Of a stretch of 64,000 nt of DNA, positions 17,504 through 25,580 are shown piece by piece. The stretch covers positions 1-64,000 of the forward strand of contig JABHIE010000013.1 in NCBI GenBank assembly GCA_018671175.1. Reading direction: 5' to 3'. This DNA is from Planctomycetota bacterium. Its GTDB lineage: Bacteria > Planctomycetota > UBA1135. The position numbers and the translations under genes were made by a program. Below the pieces are notes generated by a model. The model searched no databases, was not told the origin of the DNA, and was given only the letters and a program-made list of their open reading frames with translations. Position 1 is the stretch's first letter. Every line of letters begins with the position of its first letter.

Positions 17504-18824
17504 ATCTATGGTTTGGGCAGCTTCGGCGGCCATTGCGGGGGCGTGCTTCCTTTTGACCGCCTGCGACCGGGGCCCAATTGAGACCCCGTCGCTTGAGTCT
17601 CCAAAGCGCGTCGTGTTTGTGGTCGTAGATACTCTGCGTAAAGACCACATGGGGGTTTACGGCTATGAGGCGCGCCCAACGACACCAAACCTCGACGCCA
17701 TTGCCGCCCAAGGTGTGGCCTGGCCGCAAATGGTTGGCGTTACTAGCTGGACGATGCCAAGCATGGCAACCTTGTTCACGGGTATGGCCCCGCACGAGCA
17801 CGGCGTCATGCGCTTGACGAGTTTGTATTCGCGCTTAACCACCAGCCGCACTTTGGCTAACCTCTACCGAGACGCGGGTTATTCAACGGGCTGCATGATG
17901 AGTAATTTTTTATTACTCAAGGCGCGGCGCAATGGTTTTTATCGTGGCTTTGATGTGTTCGATGATTCGTTAATTGACATGAAAAACCCGCACGGTGGTT
18001 CATCGGCTGCAGATGTTACGAGCGCCGGGATTAAATGGGTGAAATCACTCCCCGCGGATAAACCTTGGCTTTTGGTCTTGCATTATTTTGACCCCCATAC
18101 GGCCTATCTTGACCACGCAACTTACGATTGGCAAAATGATGATTACACGGGGTGGGTTAAATCTGGTCTCCCCGTCGAGACATTGCGCCAACATGCCGAC
18201 TCAGCAACGGCCGCCGATCGCGCTCAGCTAAATGCCTACTACGACGAAGAAATTCGCACAGTTGATGATGAAATCGGGCGTTTCGTGGCCTTCATGAAAG
18301 AGTCCGGCCAGTGGGACGACACCCTTTTTGTCATGACGGCAGACCACGGCGAAGAGCTCGCCGAGCGCGGCCACATCGGGCACACAACGACGCTGCATCC
18401 CGAGCAGACGAGCTTGCCTTTGATTGCGCGGTGGCCGGGTGGCGCACCCGTGCCGGCTAAATGGGCGACGGGCAAGAGCCAGCTCGACATCTTTCCGTTT
18501 TTGCTTGGTGCGATTGGGCTTGACGAGCCGGCTCGTCCTGAGTCGGCTTTCGTGCAAAGCGAGGTTGATTTCGTCCCGATTCGCCAAGAGCATCAAGATA
18601 AATATGTGCGTTTGCGTCGCCTAGCCGGTGAGCGCTTTAGTCTGACTGTTGACCTGCTGAATCACCGCGAGTTGCTTTTCGATTTGCAAAACGATGCTCG
18701 AGAGCAAGTCAATCTGCTCGCTGATGACGAGCAGGCCTTGGCTGTCGAAGCTCAAGCGGCATTAGCCGATTTGCGCGCGGCCATGCAGACGACTCTCTGG
18801 TGGGAGCCCAAGGCAAGCCAATAA
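17487..18824 (+). CDS. Sulfatase-fold lipoprotein hydrolase lacking the formylglycine Cys
   Basis: 445 residues. The N-terminus has a lysine, a hydrophobic stretch and a lipobox ending in Cys26 (FLLTAC), so it is probably a lipoprotein. The alkaline phosphatase/sulfatase fold is evident: metal Asp48 in VVVDTLRKDH, a DPHTAY segment, and VMTADHGEEL with the metal-binding Asp-His. At the catalytic position the classic CxPSR is replaced by TMPSM (Thr89), so no formylglycine can form; Thr is the nucleophile in phosphoethanolamine and phosphoglycerol transferases of the same superfamily. It may therefore be a phosphatase or phosphotransferase, perhaps acting on lipid A, given lpxK next door. ATG 17508 is an alternative start. 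Confidence 0.75.
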   Translation: MTHWPKSMVWAASAAIAGACFLLTACDRGPIETPSLESPKRVVFVVVDTLRKDHMGVYGYEARPTTPNLDAIAAQGVAWPQMVGVTSWTMPSMATLFTGMAPHEHGVMRLTSLYSRLTTSRTLANLYRDAGYSTGCMMSNFLLLKARRNGFYRGFDVFDDSLIDMKNPHGGSSAADVTSAGIKWVKSLPADKPWLLVLHYFDPHTAYLDHATYDWQNDDYTGWVKSGLPVETLRQHADSATAADRAQLNAYYDEEIRTVDDEIGRFVAFMKESGQWDDTLFVMTADHGEELAERGHIGHTTTLHPEQTSLPLIARWPGGAPVPAKWATGKSQLDIFPFLLGAIGLDEPARPESAFVQSEVDFVPIRQEHQDKYVRLRRLAGERFSLTVDLLNHRELLFDLQNDAREQVNLLADDEQALAVEAQAALADLRAAMQTTLWWEPKASQ

Positions 18825-19879
18825 GTCTTTTGTCGCGCTTCCTGATTCACCTACGCCTGTTGCTGATTCCATTGGCCGCGTTGTGGTGGCTTGTGGCAGT
18901 ATTGCGCGTTTGGGCCTATCAACGAGGCTTTCTAAAGAGTCTTCATCCCGCGGGCCCAACGGTGAGCATCGGCAACATTTCGGCGGGCGGCACAGGCAAA
19001 ACTCCGTTTCTGTTCTGGATGTTAAGTGAGCTCGAAAAGCGCTCGGTTCGCTGCGGCGTTTTGTCGCGCGGCTACGGAGGCGATGAGGGGCGCATGCTTG
19101 ATGCGCGTTTCCCGAATGTGGCGTTGGCCGAAGGCGCAGATCGTGTCGCCGGTATGCACCGCCTGGCGGCTCTTGAGCAAGACATAGCACCAGAGGTTTA
19201 CTTGCTTGACGATGGCTTTCAACATCAACGCCTTCAGCGCGATTTCGATTTTGTATTAGTCGATGCGACTCAACCTTTCGGGCTTTGCCTGCCAGCAGGT
19301 AACTTCCGAGAAAGCGCGAGTTCACTTCGGCGCGCGCAAATCATCATCTTGACACGCGCTACGCAAGTGAGCGAAGCGTCTCGCGAAAAGATCTGGGCCA
19401 AAATTGACCAAGCCACGCAAACCATACAGCCAAGAATCGAGGGGGATGTCTTCCTAAGTGGCATTTTCACCGTTGATGATGGTCGCTTGATTGCTGATGC
19501 GTGCGCTGCTGCTGATTGGCTCAAAGGCCGAAAGGTGCGGTTAGCGGCCGGAATCGGCAATCCGGAGTCTTTTCGATCTTTGGTTGAGCACGAGGGCGCT
19601 TTTGTTCAGTCCACGCATTGGTTGAAAGACCACGCACCATGGAGCGATGCTGATGTCAAAGGCCTCGACGGTTTAGTTCCCGTTTTGGTGACTGAAAAAG
19701 ACGGTGTCAAATTGCGTGGGCGTGTTCCGCAAGAGGTTTACGAAGTGCGCGTCGATTGGCGATTCACGCAGGGTGCAGATGCCGCTGAGAAACGACTCGA
19801 TGAAGTCGTCCTGCCCGTGCGCGCATCCAAAATTGAACCTCTCTGGGCGGCCATTGACCCCGGAGGTGACGCATGTTGA
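18800..19879 (+). CDS. lpxK: Tetraacyldisaccharide 4'-kinase (LpxK)
   Basis: 359 residues from a GTG at 18800; a TTG at 18830 just past the previous stop is an alternative start. LpxK phosphorylates the 4' position of the lipid A disaccharide precursor at the inner membrane. It has an N-terminal membrane helix (LLLIPLAALWWLVAVL), the family Walker A loop SIGNISAGGTGKTPF at ~56-70, a CGVLSRGYGG block, and the acidic LLDDGFQHQRL motif, all diagnostic of LpxK. It overlaps the preceding and following genes, indicating tight co-expression with lipid A acylation. Confidence 0.93.
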   Translation: MGAQGKPISLLSRFLIHLRLLLIPLAALWWLVAVLRVWAYQRGFLKSLHPAGPTVSIGNISAGGTGKTPFLFWMLSELEKRSVRCGVLSRGYGGDEGRMLDARFPNVALAEGADRVAGMHRLAALEQDIAPEVYLLDDGFQHQRLQRDFDFVLVDATQPFGLCLPAGNFRESASSLRRAQIIILTRATQVSEASREKIWAKIDQATQTIQPRIEGDVFLSGIFTVDDGRLIADACAAADWLKGRKVRLAAGIGNPESFRSLVEHEGAFVQSTHWLKDHAPWSDADVKGLDGLVPVLVTEKDGVKLRGRVPQEVYEVRVDWRFTQGADAAEKRLDEVVLPVRASKIEPLWAAIDPGGDAC

Positions 19880-20835
19880 GTCAACTCCGCCATGATTTTT
19901 TTCACAAGCGCTGGAAGCACCAACCTGGCGTCGTGCCTTGGCTTTTGGCTCGCCCGACGATTTTCTTTTTGGCCCTGATGCGTTTAATGCCGAGTCGATT
20001 GGTCTTGGCTCTAGCAGATGGCTTAGGGCGAGTCGCATGGCTGAGCCGTCGTCGGCGATTGATTGGGCGCGATCATTTACAGCAAGCCATGCCCGCCTTG
20101 ACGGCTTCGGCACGAGATGCATTGTTAAAGACCTCTTGCGGGCACCTTGGTCGGGCAGCCGTCGAAACCATGATTGTTCTCGACCGACTTCGAGCCAACT
20201 CCGATTCAGCAAAGCCGTCCGGAGAGGCTCTTCTTCCGCGCATCGCTTTTGAGCCAGGGTCGCGCGAATTGCTTGAGGCGCAACTTGGGCAAGGCACGGT
20301 TTTTATCGGCGCCCACCTCGGGGCTTTTGAGGTCATGGGTGCAGTCGCCGGTGTGCTTGGTTTACACCCAGCATTCCCCATGCGCTTTCCCAATAATCAT
20401 TATCTCGGTCAGTCGCTTCTCCGAGGGCGACACGGGTGGGGGAATCAACTCATCCCTCGAAAGGGGGCGGTTCGCAAGATGGTGGCGCACCTAGCTAAGG
20501 GGCATTGCGTGATGCTTGCGACCGATCAAAGCGCCCACCATCGGCCGCTGGGCGTGACTTGGTTTGGGCGTGAGGCGCCGACTGAGCGAGCCGCGGCGCA
20601 GATGGCCATCCGCCTTGGTAAGCCGCTTGTGGTCGTTTGGTGTACGCGTACTGAGCGGCATGGTTATTGGCGTGTTGGTGCCGAGCAGGTCGAGGCGGCT
20701 GGCGAGCGGCGTGAAGCGAGTGGCGCGGCCGTGCTTGACCTATGCGAGCGGACTCATCGCGCCCTTGAACGGGCAATTTTGACGGCTCCCGAGCAATATC
20801 TCTGGATTCATGACCGTTTCCGCATCACCAAGTAA
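19873..20835 (+). CDS. LpxL/HtrB-type lipid A acyltransferase
   Basis: 320 residues of the lysophospholipid acyltransferase superfamily. The catalytic H-x4-E/D box is HLGAFE (His148, Glu153). Further along are DQSAHH, a ligand-pocket segment in this family, and the C-terminal YLWIHDRFR block shared by LpxL/LpxM/HtrB enzymes. An N-terminal hydrophobic helix (~25-40) anchors it. It should add a secondary acyl chain to the lipid A precursor. The ATG overlaps lpxK by 7 nt. Whether it adds laurate-, myristate- or another-like chain cannot be told from sequence. Confidence 0.88.
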   Translation: MLSQLRHDFFHKRWKHQPGVVPWLLARPTIFFLALMRLMPSRLVLALADGLGRVAWLSRRRRLIGRDHLQQAMPALTASARDALLKTSCGHLGRAAVETMIVLDRLRANSDSAKPSGEALLPRIAFEPGSRELLEAQLGQGTVFIGAHLGAFEVMGAVAGVLGLHPAFPMRFPNNHYLGQSLLRGRHGWGNQLIPRKGAVRKMVAHLAKGHCVMLATDQSAHHRPLGVTWFGREAPTERAAAQMAIRLGKPLVVVWCTRTERHGYWRVGAEQVEAAGERREASGAAVLDLCERTHRALERAILTAPEQYLWIHDRFRITK

Positions 20836-20838
20836 AAT
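20833..20838 (+). promoter_or_regulatory. -10-like TAAAAT before hldE
   Basis: TAAAAT, whose first three bases are the stop codon of the acyltransferase gene, is followed by 8 nt and the hldE ATG. An internal leaderless promoter inside the LPS operon is possible. Confidence 0.35.
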
Positions 20839-20846
20839 AGCCCGCC

Positions 20847-22373
20847 ATGCACGACCGCGAACTCATCGAGCCCCTGCGTAATCTTGGCCGCCCCACGGTG
20901 GCGGTGGTGGGCGATTTCATGCTCGATCGCTATGTCTGGGGCGATGCGGGTCGTGTTTCGCCAGAAGCCCCTGTGCCTGTCGTTGCCGCTCACCGCGAAG
21001 AAACACGACTTGGCGGAGCGGGCAATGTGGCAGCCAACTTGGCGACCCTAGGTGCCAAAGTTAGCGCATTTGGCGCGATGGGCTGCGACGAAATGGCAAA
21101 CTCACTTTGCCAAACCATGCAAGAGTCCGGAGTCAACGCCAGCGGAATGCAAGCCTGCGACGACCGCCCGACCATCCAGAAAATCCGTGTGATGGCTCGT
21201 AATCAGCAAATGCTGCGCGTCGATCGCGAAGAAATCAAACCTCTCCGCGACACCGACGCGGAAGCCATGCTTGCCGCGATTTGCGCCGCCGATTGGTCGG
21301 CCATCGTGCTGAGCGATTATGGCAAGGGCACGCTCACTCCTGGCGTGATTCAGGCTGTGCTTGCCGAAGCCACTCGGCGTGGTGCGCCAAGTTTGGTCGA
21401 TCCTAAGCATCGCGATTTGTCGCGCTATGCGGGCGCAAGCATCGTGACACCCAACCGCGGCGAGGCAGAAGTCGCGATTTGCGATTCGCTTTCCATTGAT
21501 GAGCCACTCGATTCGATTGAGGCGTTGGCCGTGCACGGCGAATCTATGCGGCAGCAGGCGGGCTTAGATTCACTTCTGATTACTCTGGGCGCAGAAGGCA
21601 TGTTGTTGCTGCAACCGAATCACAAGCCTTTACATTTGCCGACAGCGGCGCGCCAAGTTTTTGATGTAACAGGCGCCGGTGATACGGTCATCGCAACTTT
21701 AGGCATGAGCATGGCCGCGCGGTTGCCACTTGAAATGGCAACGGCACTCGCGAATGTAGCGGCAGGTTTGGCCGTGAGTAAAGTGGGCACGACTCCTGTT
21801 GGTCGCGAAGAGTTGCTTCAGCATCTTTCGGCGGCAACGACGGTGCGCAAAGTGCTCTTGGGTACTCAAGCGCCAGCACCAGAGGTTTCGGCAGTAGAGT
21901 CAGCGCTTGCTGTTTTCCGCAATGAAGGCTTGCGTGTGGTGTTTACAAATGGTTGCTTTGACATCCTCCACGCGGGCCATGTGCGCTATCTGCAAGAGGC
22001 CCGCGAAATGGGGGATGTCCTCGTCATTGGTCTCAATGACGACGATTCTGTGCGGCGGCTCAAAGGGGCTGAGCGACCATTCAACACGCTCGAAGACCGA
22101 GCCGTCGTTCTCGCGGGCTTGGCTTGTGTCGATTTGGTCATTCCCTTTTCGACGGATACGCCAGAGGGTTTGGTGCAGCAAGTGCAGCCCGATGTGTTGG
22201 TCAAGGGCGGTGATTACCGCGGCCAAACGGTCGCAGGCGCTGAATGGGTCGAAAAAAACGGTGGCGAAGTGCAGTTTGTTGACCTCGTCCCTGGTCGATC
22301 CACTACAGGGCTAGCTGACCGAATCCGCACGGGTGCTGACGCCACAAGCGATTCGTCACCCAAAAGCAAATGA
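20847..22373 (+). CDS. hldE: Bifunctional heptose kinase/adenylyltransferase
   Basis: 508 residues with two fused domains. The N-terminal PfkB-type kinase (~1-330) shows VVGDFMLDRYVWGD, RLGGAGNVAANLA and the anion-hole motif DVTGAGDTVIATL, and phosphorylates D-glycero-D-manno-heptose 7-phosphate at C1. The C-terminal nucleotidyltransferase (~350-500) has VVFTNGCFDILHAGHVRYL with the HxGH site and makes ADP-heptose for the LPS inner core. It is slightly longer than the 477-residue E. coli enzyme owing to the interdomain linker and tail. The stop overlaps the next start by 4 nt. Confidence 0.95.
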   Translation: MHDRELIEPLRNLGRPTVAVVGDFMLDRYVWGDAGRVSPEAPVPVVAAHREETRLGGAGNVAANLATLGAKVSAFGAMGCDEMANSLCQTMQESGVNASGMQACDDRPTIQKIRVMARNQQMLRVDREEIKPLRDTDAEAMLAAICAADWSAIVLSDYGKGTLTPGVIQAVLAEATRRGAPSLVDPKHRDLSRYAGASIVTPNRGEAEVAICDSLSIDEPLDSIEALAVHGESMRQQAGLDSLLITLGAEGMLLLQPNHKPLHLPTAARQVFDVTGAGDTVIATLGMSMAARLPLEMATALANVAAGLAVSKVGTTPVGREELLQHLSAATTVRKVLLGTQAPAPEVSAVESALAVFRNEGLRVVFTNGCFDILHAGHVRYLQEAREMGDVLVIGLNDDDSVRRLKGAERPFNTLEDRAVVLAGLACVDLVIPFSTDTPEGLVQQVQPDVLVKGGDYRGQTVAGAEWVEKNGGEVQFVDLVPGRSTTGLADRIRTGADATSDSSPKSK

Positions 22374-23158
22374 GCCCCTGGCTGAGCGGTAAACGAGTCT
22401 GGATTCTTGGCGGCCTAAGTGGGCTGTTAAGTGGCTTGCTCGGTATCGGCGGCGGCTTGGTCATCGGCCCCGCTCTTATTTTGGGCGGCATGCCCATGAA
22501 ACGCGCCTTCGGGACGGCCTTGGCGGTGGTCTTGCCTGTTGCGGTTGTCGGCGTTTGCGTCGAGTTTTTTGCCGCACCTTCAAATTTACACCTAACGACT
22601 GCGCTCATCATCGCCGCTGGCGGGCAAGTCGGCGCCTGGCTTGGCGGCAAACTTTTGCCTCATGTCAATGAGCGCTTGTTACGCATTTTGTTTTTGGGTC
22701 TGTTGCTTTGGGCGGGTTTGCGCAACTTGGGCATCATCGGTGGCGCACCAATCGGAGTGATGCCTGGCTTGACGGTGGGCTTGGCTAGCTTGTCTTGGGC
22801 TTATCAAGTCATGCTCGGGATGTTGGCGGGGCTAACGGCGGTCTTTTTCGGTATCGGTGGTGGGGTCGTCGTCGTGCCTGGTCTGTTCTTTTTAGTGGGC
22901 GGGATTCCACTTCATGTTGCCAGTGCGACCAGTTTGCTTGCGATGGTTCCAACCGCGGCTTTGGGTTTGCGCATCGCCTGGAAAGATCAAAGGATTGAGC
23001 GCCAGTCCGTTAAGCGTTTATTGCCGACGGCATTGCTGCTAGGTGGCGTGGGTGTGCTCTTACGCAACCAAATCGCTGACTTCGCACCGGGTTTGTTGGC
23101 TCAAATCTTTGGCGCTTTTTTGCTGTTTGCCTTTGTGCAAGTCGGGCGGAAGAAGTAG
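22370..23158 (+). CDS. TauE/SafE-family membrane permease
   Basis: 262 residues, almost entirely hydrophobic with about eight membrane helices. The internal duplication typical of TauE/SafE is visible: LSGLLGIGGGLVIGPALIL near residue 20 and GLTAVFFGIGGGVVVVPGLFF near residue 160. Members export or import sulfite, sulfoacetate or related anions, but substrate cannot be assigned. Its ATG overlaps the hldE stop (ATGA), so it rides at the end of the LPS operon without an obvious functional link. Confidence 0.85.
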   Translation: MSPWLSGKRVWILGGLSGLLSGLLGIGGGLVIGPALILGGMPMKRAFGTALAVVLPVAVVGVCVEFFAAPSNLHLTTALIIAAGGQVGAWLGGKLLPHVNERLLRILFLGLLLWAGLRNLGIIGGAPIGVMPGLTVGLASLSWAYQVMLGMLAGLTAVFFGIGGGVVVVPGLFFLVGGIPLHVASATSLLAMVPTAALGLRIAWKDQRIERQSVKRLLPTALLLGGVGVLLRNQIADFAPGLLAQIFGAFLLFAFVQVGRKK

Positions 23159-23198
23159 CCGCATCTTGAGCGCAATGCCGTTTTTCGGCCTCTAAACG

Positions 23199-23507
23199 CT
23201 AATTCAGCGACTCTACATGGTTTTCCATATCATGCGGAATCGGGAAAACCGTCACGAGCGTCGTATGGAAAAAAATATAAACGAAGCGACCATAAAAATA
23301 GGGGTTAGCGAAACCGCGCGCATCAGAATGATTTTGCCGCAGTTTGTCACAGTAATTCTTGATGCGACCGCGTTTCATTTTATATCTCTTGCCCAGCAAA
23401 AGTACCCGACTCACATGCCGCATGCGTGCGGATTTGCCCAGCCCCAGCCGCTGTTTCAGGCGTTCGTGCGCATGCTTGGTGATGTGGATAGAGACGGCTA
23501 GTGCCAT
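23199..23507 (-). CDS. Small DUF4258-like protein
   Basis: 102 residues. The opening ITKHAHERLKQRLGLG and the ending GRFVYIFFHTTLVTVFPIP resemble the start and last beta-strand of DUF4258 proteins, a small fold related by some authors to RelE-like toxins; the middle is very basic. No antitoxin-like gene is adjacent. The DNA is more AT-rich than its neighbours, which may indicate acquisition. A longer-looking overlapping plus-strand frame was judged a shadow because it has no recognisable motif. The rest of the 23159-23565 gap shows only a weak 4-bp hairpin. Confidence 0.55.
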   Translation of the reverse strand: MALAVSIHITKHAHERLKQRLGLGKSARMRHVSRVLLLGKRYKMKRGRIKNYCDKLRQNHSDARGFANPYFYGRFVYIFFHTTLVTVFPIPHDMENHVESLN

Positions 23508-23513
23508 GGGTAG

Positions 23514-23519
23514 AGGTTA
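23514..23519 (-). promoter_or_regulatory. -10-like TAACCT before the DUF4258-like gene
   Basis: On the minus strand TAACCT lies 6 nt before the ATG at 23507, with no Shine-Dalgarno. Confidence 0.35.
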
Positions 23520-23565
23520 GCACATGATTTGCGCCGAATGCACGCATTTGTCGATGCCACACCAG

Positions 23566-24459
23566 TCAAAAATCACACAAACCCACCAAACGCTCCACCG
23601 CCAAAGCCTCGCCATCCGCCGGAGAACACTCCAAGCCGACGGGCCCGCGGTAGCCTAAATCCCAAGCCTCTTTGAGCACGCGCGGGTAATAAATCTCACC
23701 TGTCCCTGGCTCGTGTCGCCCTGGGTGGTCGGCCAATTGCAGATAGCCGACTTGATCAAAACCCTCGCGAAGCCGACCGCATAAATCACCTTCTGAGATT
23801 TGCATGTGATACAAATCCCAGTTAATTTTTACATGACTGCTGCCTACATCTCGGCAAATACGGACGGCATCCGTTGAGCCGTACAAGCAATGACCAGGGT
23901 GGTCGACGCGCACATTCATGGGCTCAAGGATCAACATGACATTGTGGCTCTCTGCGATGGGCGCAACTCGTTTTAGAGCGGTCGTGATGTGAGCATGCAT
24001 TTCGCTTGACGACATGCCTGGCTGGTCATTTCCGCCGACCACGGTCATCATGGGGGCGCCGAGTCGGTTCGCTATTTTGCACGACGCCAGAATCTCTTTT
24101 TCAAATGCATCATGGTGTCGTGGGTCATTCATGCCAGGCGCAAAACCCCAAGCTGTAAATTGACTAATCTTGACGCCACTCTCTTTGCAGGCGGTTTCGA
24201 TGGCTGCTAAATCTTTTCCGCGCCAAGGCCAAAATTCGACCCAGGTGAAACCCGCATCGGCAGCTGCTCGAATGCGATCGGCAAAGGGTAAACTCCTGAA
24301 CCACATTTCGGCATTCATCGCAAAAGGCAGTTTGCTTGCCTTTAGAGCCACATCTTGCCGGGTGAGCGATATATCTTGCGCGTGCAGCCTGCTTGTTAAT
24401 GGGAGGCAGGCAGCGCCAATTGTAGTCGCCAGGAAATGGCGTCGAGTCGATGATTCCAT
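23566..24459 (-). CDS. Exported TIM-barrel isomerase (hydroxypyruvate-isomerase-like)
   Basis: 297 residues. The N-terminus TRRHFLATTIGAACLP is a Tat-type signal, so the protein is exported folded. The remainder is a xylose-isomerase-like TIM barrel (AP endonuclease family 2): FTWVEFWPW, a strand with LILEPMN, HVKINWDLYHMQ with metal-ligand-type Asp/His, and GPVGLECSP. The closest general label is hydroxypyruvate isomerase/sugar-phosphate isomerase-like. Tat-exported forms are common in planctomycetes and relatives. Substrate unknown. It lies 9 nt after the diguanylate cyclase gene on the same strand. Confidence 0.8.
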   Translation of the reverse strand: MESSTRRHFLATTIGAACLPLTSRLHAQDISLTRQDVALKASKLPFAMNAEMWFRSLPFADRIRAAADAGFTWVEFWPWRGKDLAAIETACKESGVKISQFTAWGFAPGMNDPRHHDAFEKEILASCKIANRLGAPMMTVVGGNDQPGMSSSEMHAHITTALKRVAPIAESHNVMLILEPMNVRVDHPGHCLYGSTDAVRICRDVGSSHVKINWDLYHMQISEGDLCGRLREGFDQVGYLQLADHPGRHEPGTGEIYYPRVLKEAWDLGYRGPVGLECSPADGEALAVERLVGLCDF

Positions 24460-24465
24460 AGACCC

Positions 24466-24471
24466 ACTCTA
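24466..24471 (-). promoter_or_regulatory. -10-like TAGAGT before the TIM-barrel gene
   Basis: On the minus strand TAGAGT overlaps the stop of the upstream gene and lies 6 nt before the ATG at 24459. Confidence 0.3.
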
Positions 24472-25425
24472 ACCCGCCTTTCGGTTCTGGTTGCGATTGC
24501 GCTGACTACCCGGCACCCAGATCTTGACACGGTTTCGCCCACCTTCTTTGGCCCAGTACATGGCGTGGTCCGCCTGGGAGACCAGAGTCATCACATCGAC
24601 GCGATCTTCGGCATCGGTTGATGCAGCACCGAATGATGCGCGGACATGAATGATGTCACCGTTTGGTGCAGGGATTCGCCTTGAGGCCAGCAACTTGCGA
24701 CAACGCTCAGCCACTTCCGCGGCCTGGATGACATCCGCACCGGGGAGCACCATCAGGAATTCTTCGCCGCCCCAGCGCCCAACTTGGTCGCCGCCACGAA
24801 TACTGGCTTGCAAGCATTCGGCGACGACTTGCAAAACTTTGTCGCCGACATCGTGGCCGTATTGATCGTTGATGCTTTTGAAGTGGTCGACATCTGCAAC
24901 CACAACTCCCATGGCTTTCCCATCGCGCCGCGAGCGATCTTCGTCTTTGCGCAAAATGCCCATCAGCGCACGGCGGTTATACAAATCGGTTAAGGGGTCA
25001 GTGAGCGCGAGTTTTTGCATTTCGCGGTGCGACTCAAGCAACTGATCTTGCAAAACCAAGAGTCGCGCACCCGCATGAAGTCGTGCATGCAATTCGGCTT
25101 GCGCCACAGGTTTGGCAAGGAAGTCGTCCGCGCCAGCTTCTAGCCCGACGGTTAGGTCGTCAACCGTTCCTTTTGAAGTAAGCAGCATCAAGTAGGCGCG
25201 GCGATCCAGCCCACGCTCAGCCACTCGGATGCGCCGGCAAAGACCTGGCCCATCGAGCCGGGGCATCATCCAGTCAGAAACGACCATTTGGATGCCACCC
25301 GCCTCCCAAACGAGCCACGCCTCTTCGCCATCTGCGGCGGCGGTGACTTGGTGCCCCCAGTTTTCTAGGGTTCTTTGGAGGGTGCGGCGCGTAACCGCGT
25401 CGTCTTCAGCGAGGAGAATGTGCAT
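24469..25425 (-). CDS. Response regulator with diguanylate cyclase (REC-GGDEF)
   Basis: 318 residues. The receiver domain (~1-120) has the acidic pocket AEDD, phospho-acceptor Asp51 in VSDWMMP, Thr/Ser in LLTSKG and Lys in DDFLAKPV. The GGDEF domain (~160-310) has a catalytic GGEEF signature, DPLTDLYNRRAL and VDHFKSINDQYGHDVGD. An RGGD inhibitory site lies five residues before GGEEF, so product inhibition by c-di-GMP is expected. This PleD/WspR-like protein should make c-di-GMP when phosphorylated; no partner kinase is adjacent. Confidence 0.93.
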   Translation of the reverse strand: MHILLAEDDAVTRRTLQRTLENWGHQVTAAADGEEAWLVWEAGGIQMVVSDWMMPRLDGPGLCRRIRVAERGLDRRAYLMLLTSKGTVDDLTVGLEAGADDFLAKPVAQAELHARLHAGARLLVLQDQLLESHREMQKLALTDPLTDLYNRRALMGILRKDEDRSRRDGKAMGVVVADVDHFKSINDQYGHDVGDKVLQVVAECLQASIRGGDQVGRWGGEEFLMVLPGADVIQAAEVAERCRKLLASRRIPAPNGDIIHVRASFGAASTDAEDRVDVMTLVSQADHAMYWAKEGGRNRVKIWVPGSQRNRNQNRKAG

Positions 25426-25570
25426 GTGCGTTGGGGGGTAGGGAATCGGAGTGGATTCAGCCCCTTTGCGGTCGGATTTGGCTCGACTTCACCTTTATTT
25501 GCAAAAAATTTGAATTTACGAGTTATTTCGATGACCGAAAAAATCAAGTTTCCGAGACGGGCTGCACGGA

Positions 25571-25576
25571 TAAACT
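25571..25576 (+). promoter_or_regulatory. -10-like TAAACT before the unknown secreted protein gene
   Basis: TAAACT is 4 nt before the first and 7 nt before the second of two tandem ATG codons (25581, 25584). The usual 6-8 nt spacing here would favour the second. The rest of the 25426-25580 divergent gap shows no other clear element. Confidence 0.35.
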
Positions 25577-25580
25577 GAAA

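Noticed and set aside
18762-19325. Minus-strand open frame of 187 codons opposite lpxK
   Set aside because: It is antisense to a recognised gene with clear motifs, and its translation is Arg/Ser-rich noise typical of shadow frames.
19673-20212. Minus-strand open frame of 179 codons opposite lpxK and the acyltransferase
   Set aside because: Antisense to two recognised lipid A genes, with no domain features.
23177-23189. GCCG-TTTTT-CGGC hairpin after the TauE/SafE gene as a terminator
   Set aside because: The stem is only 4 bp and no U-tract follows it, so it is too weak to call.
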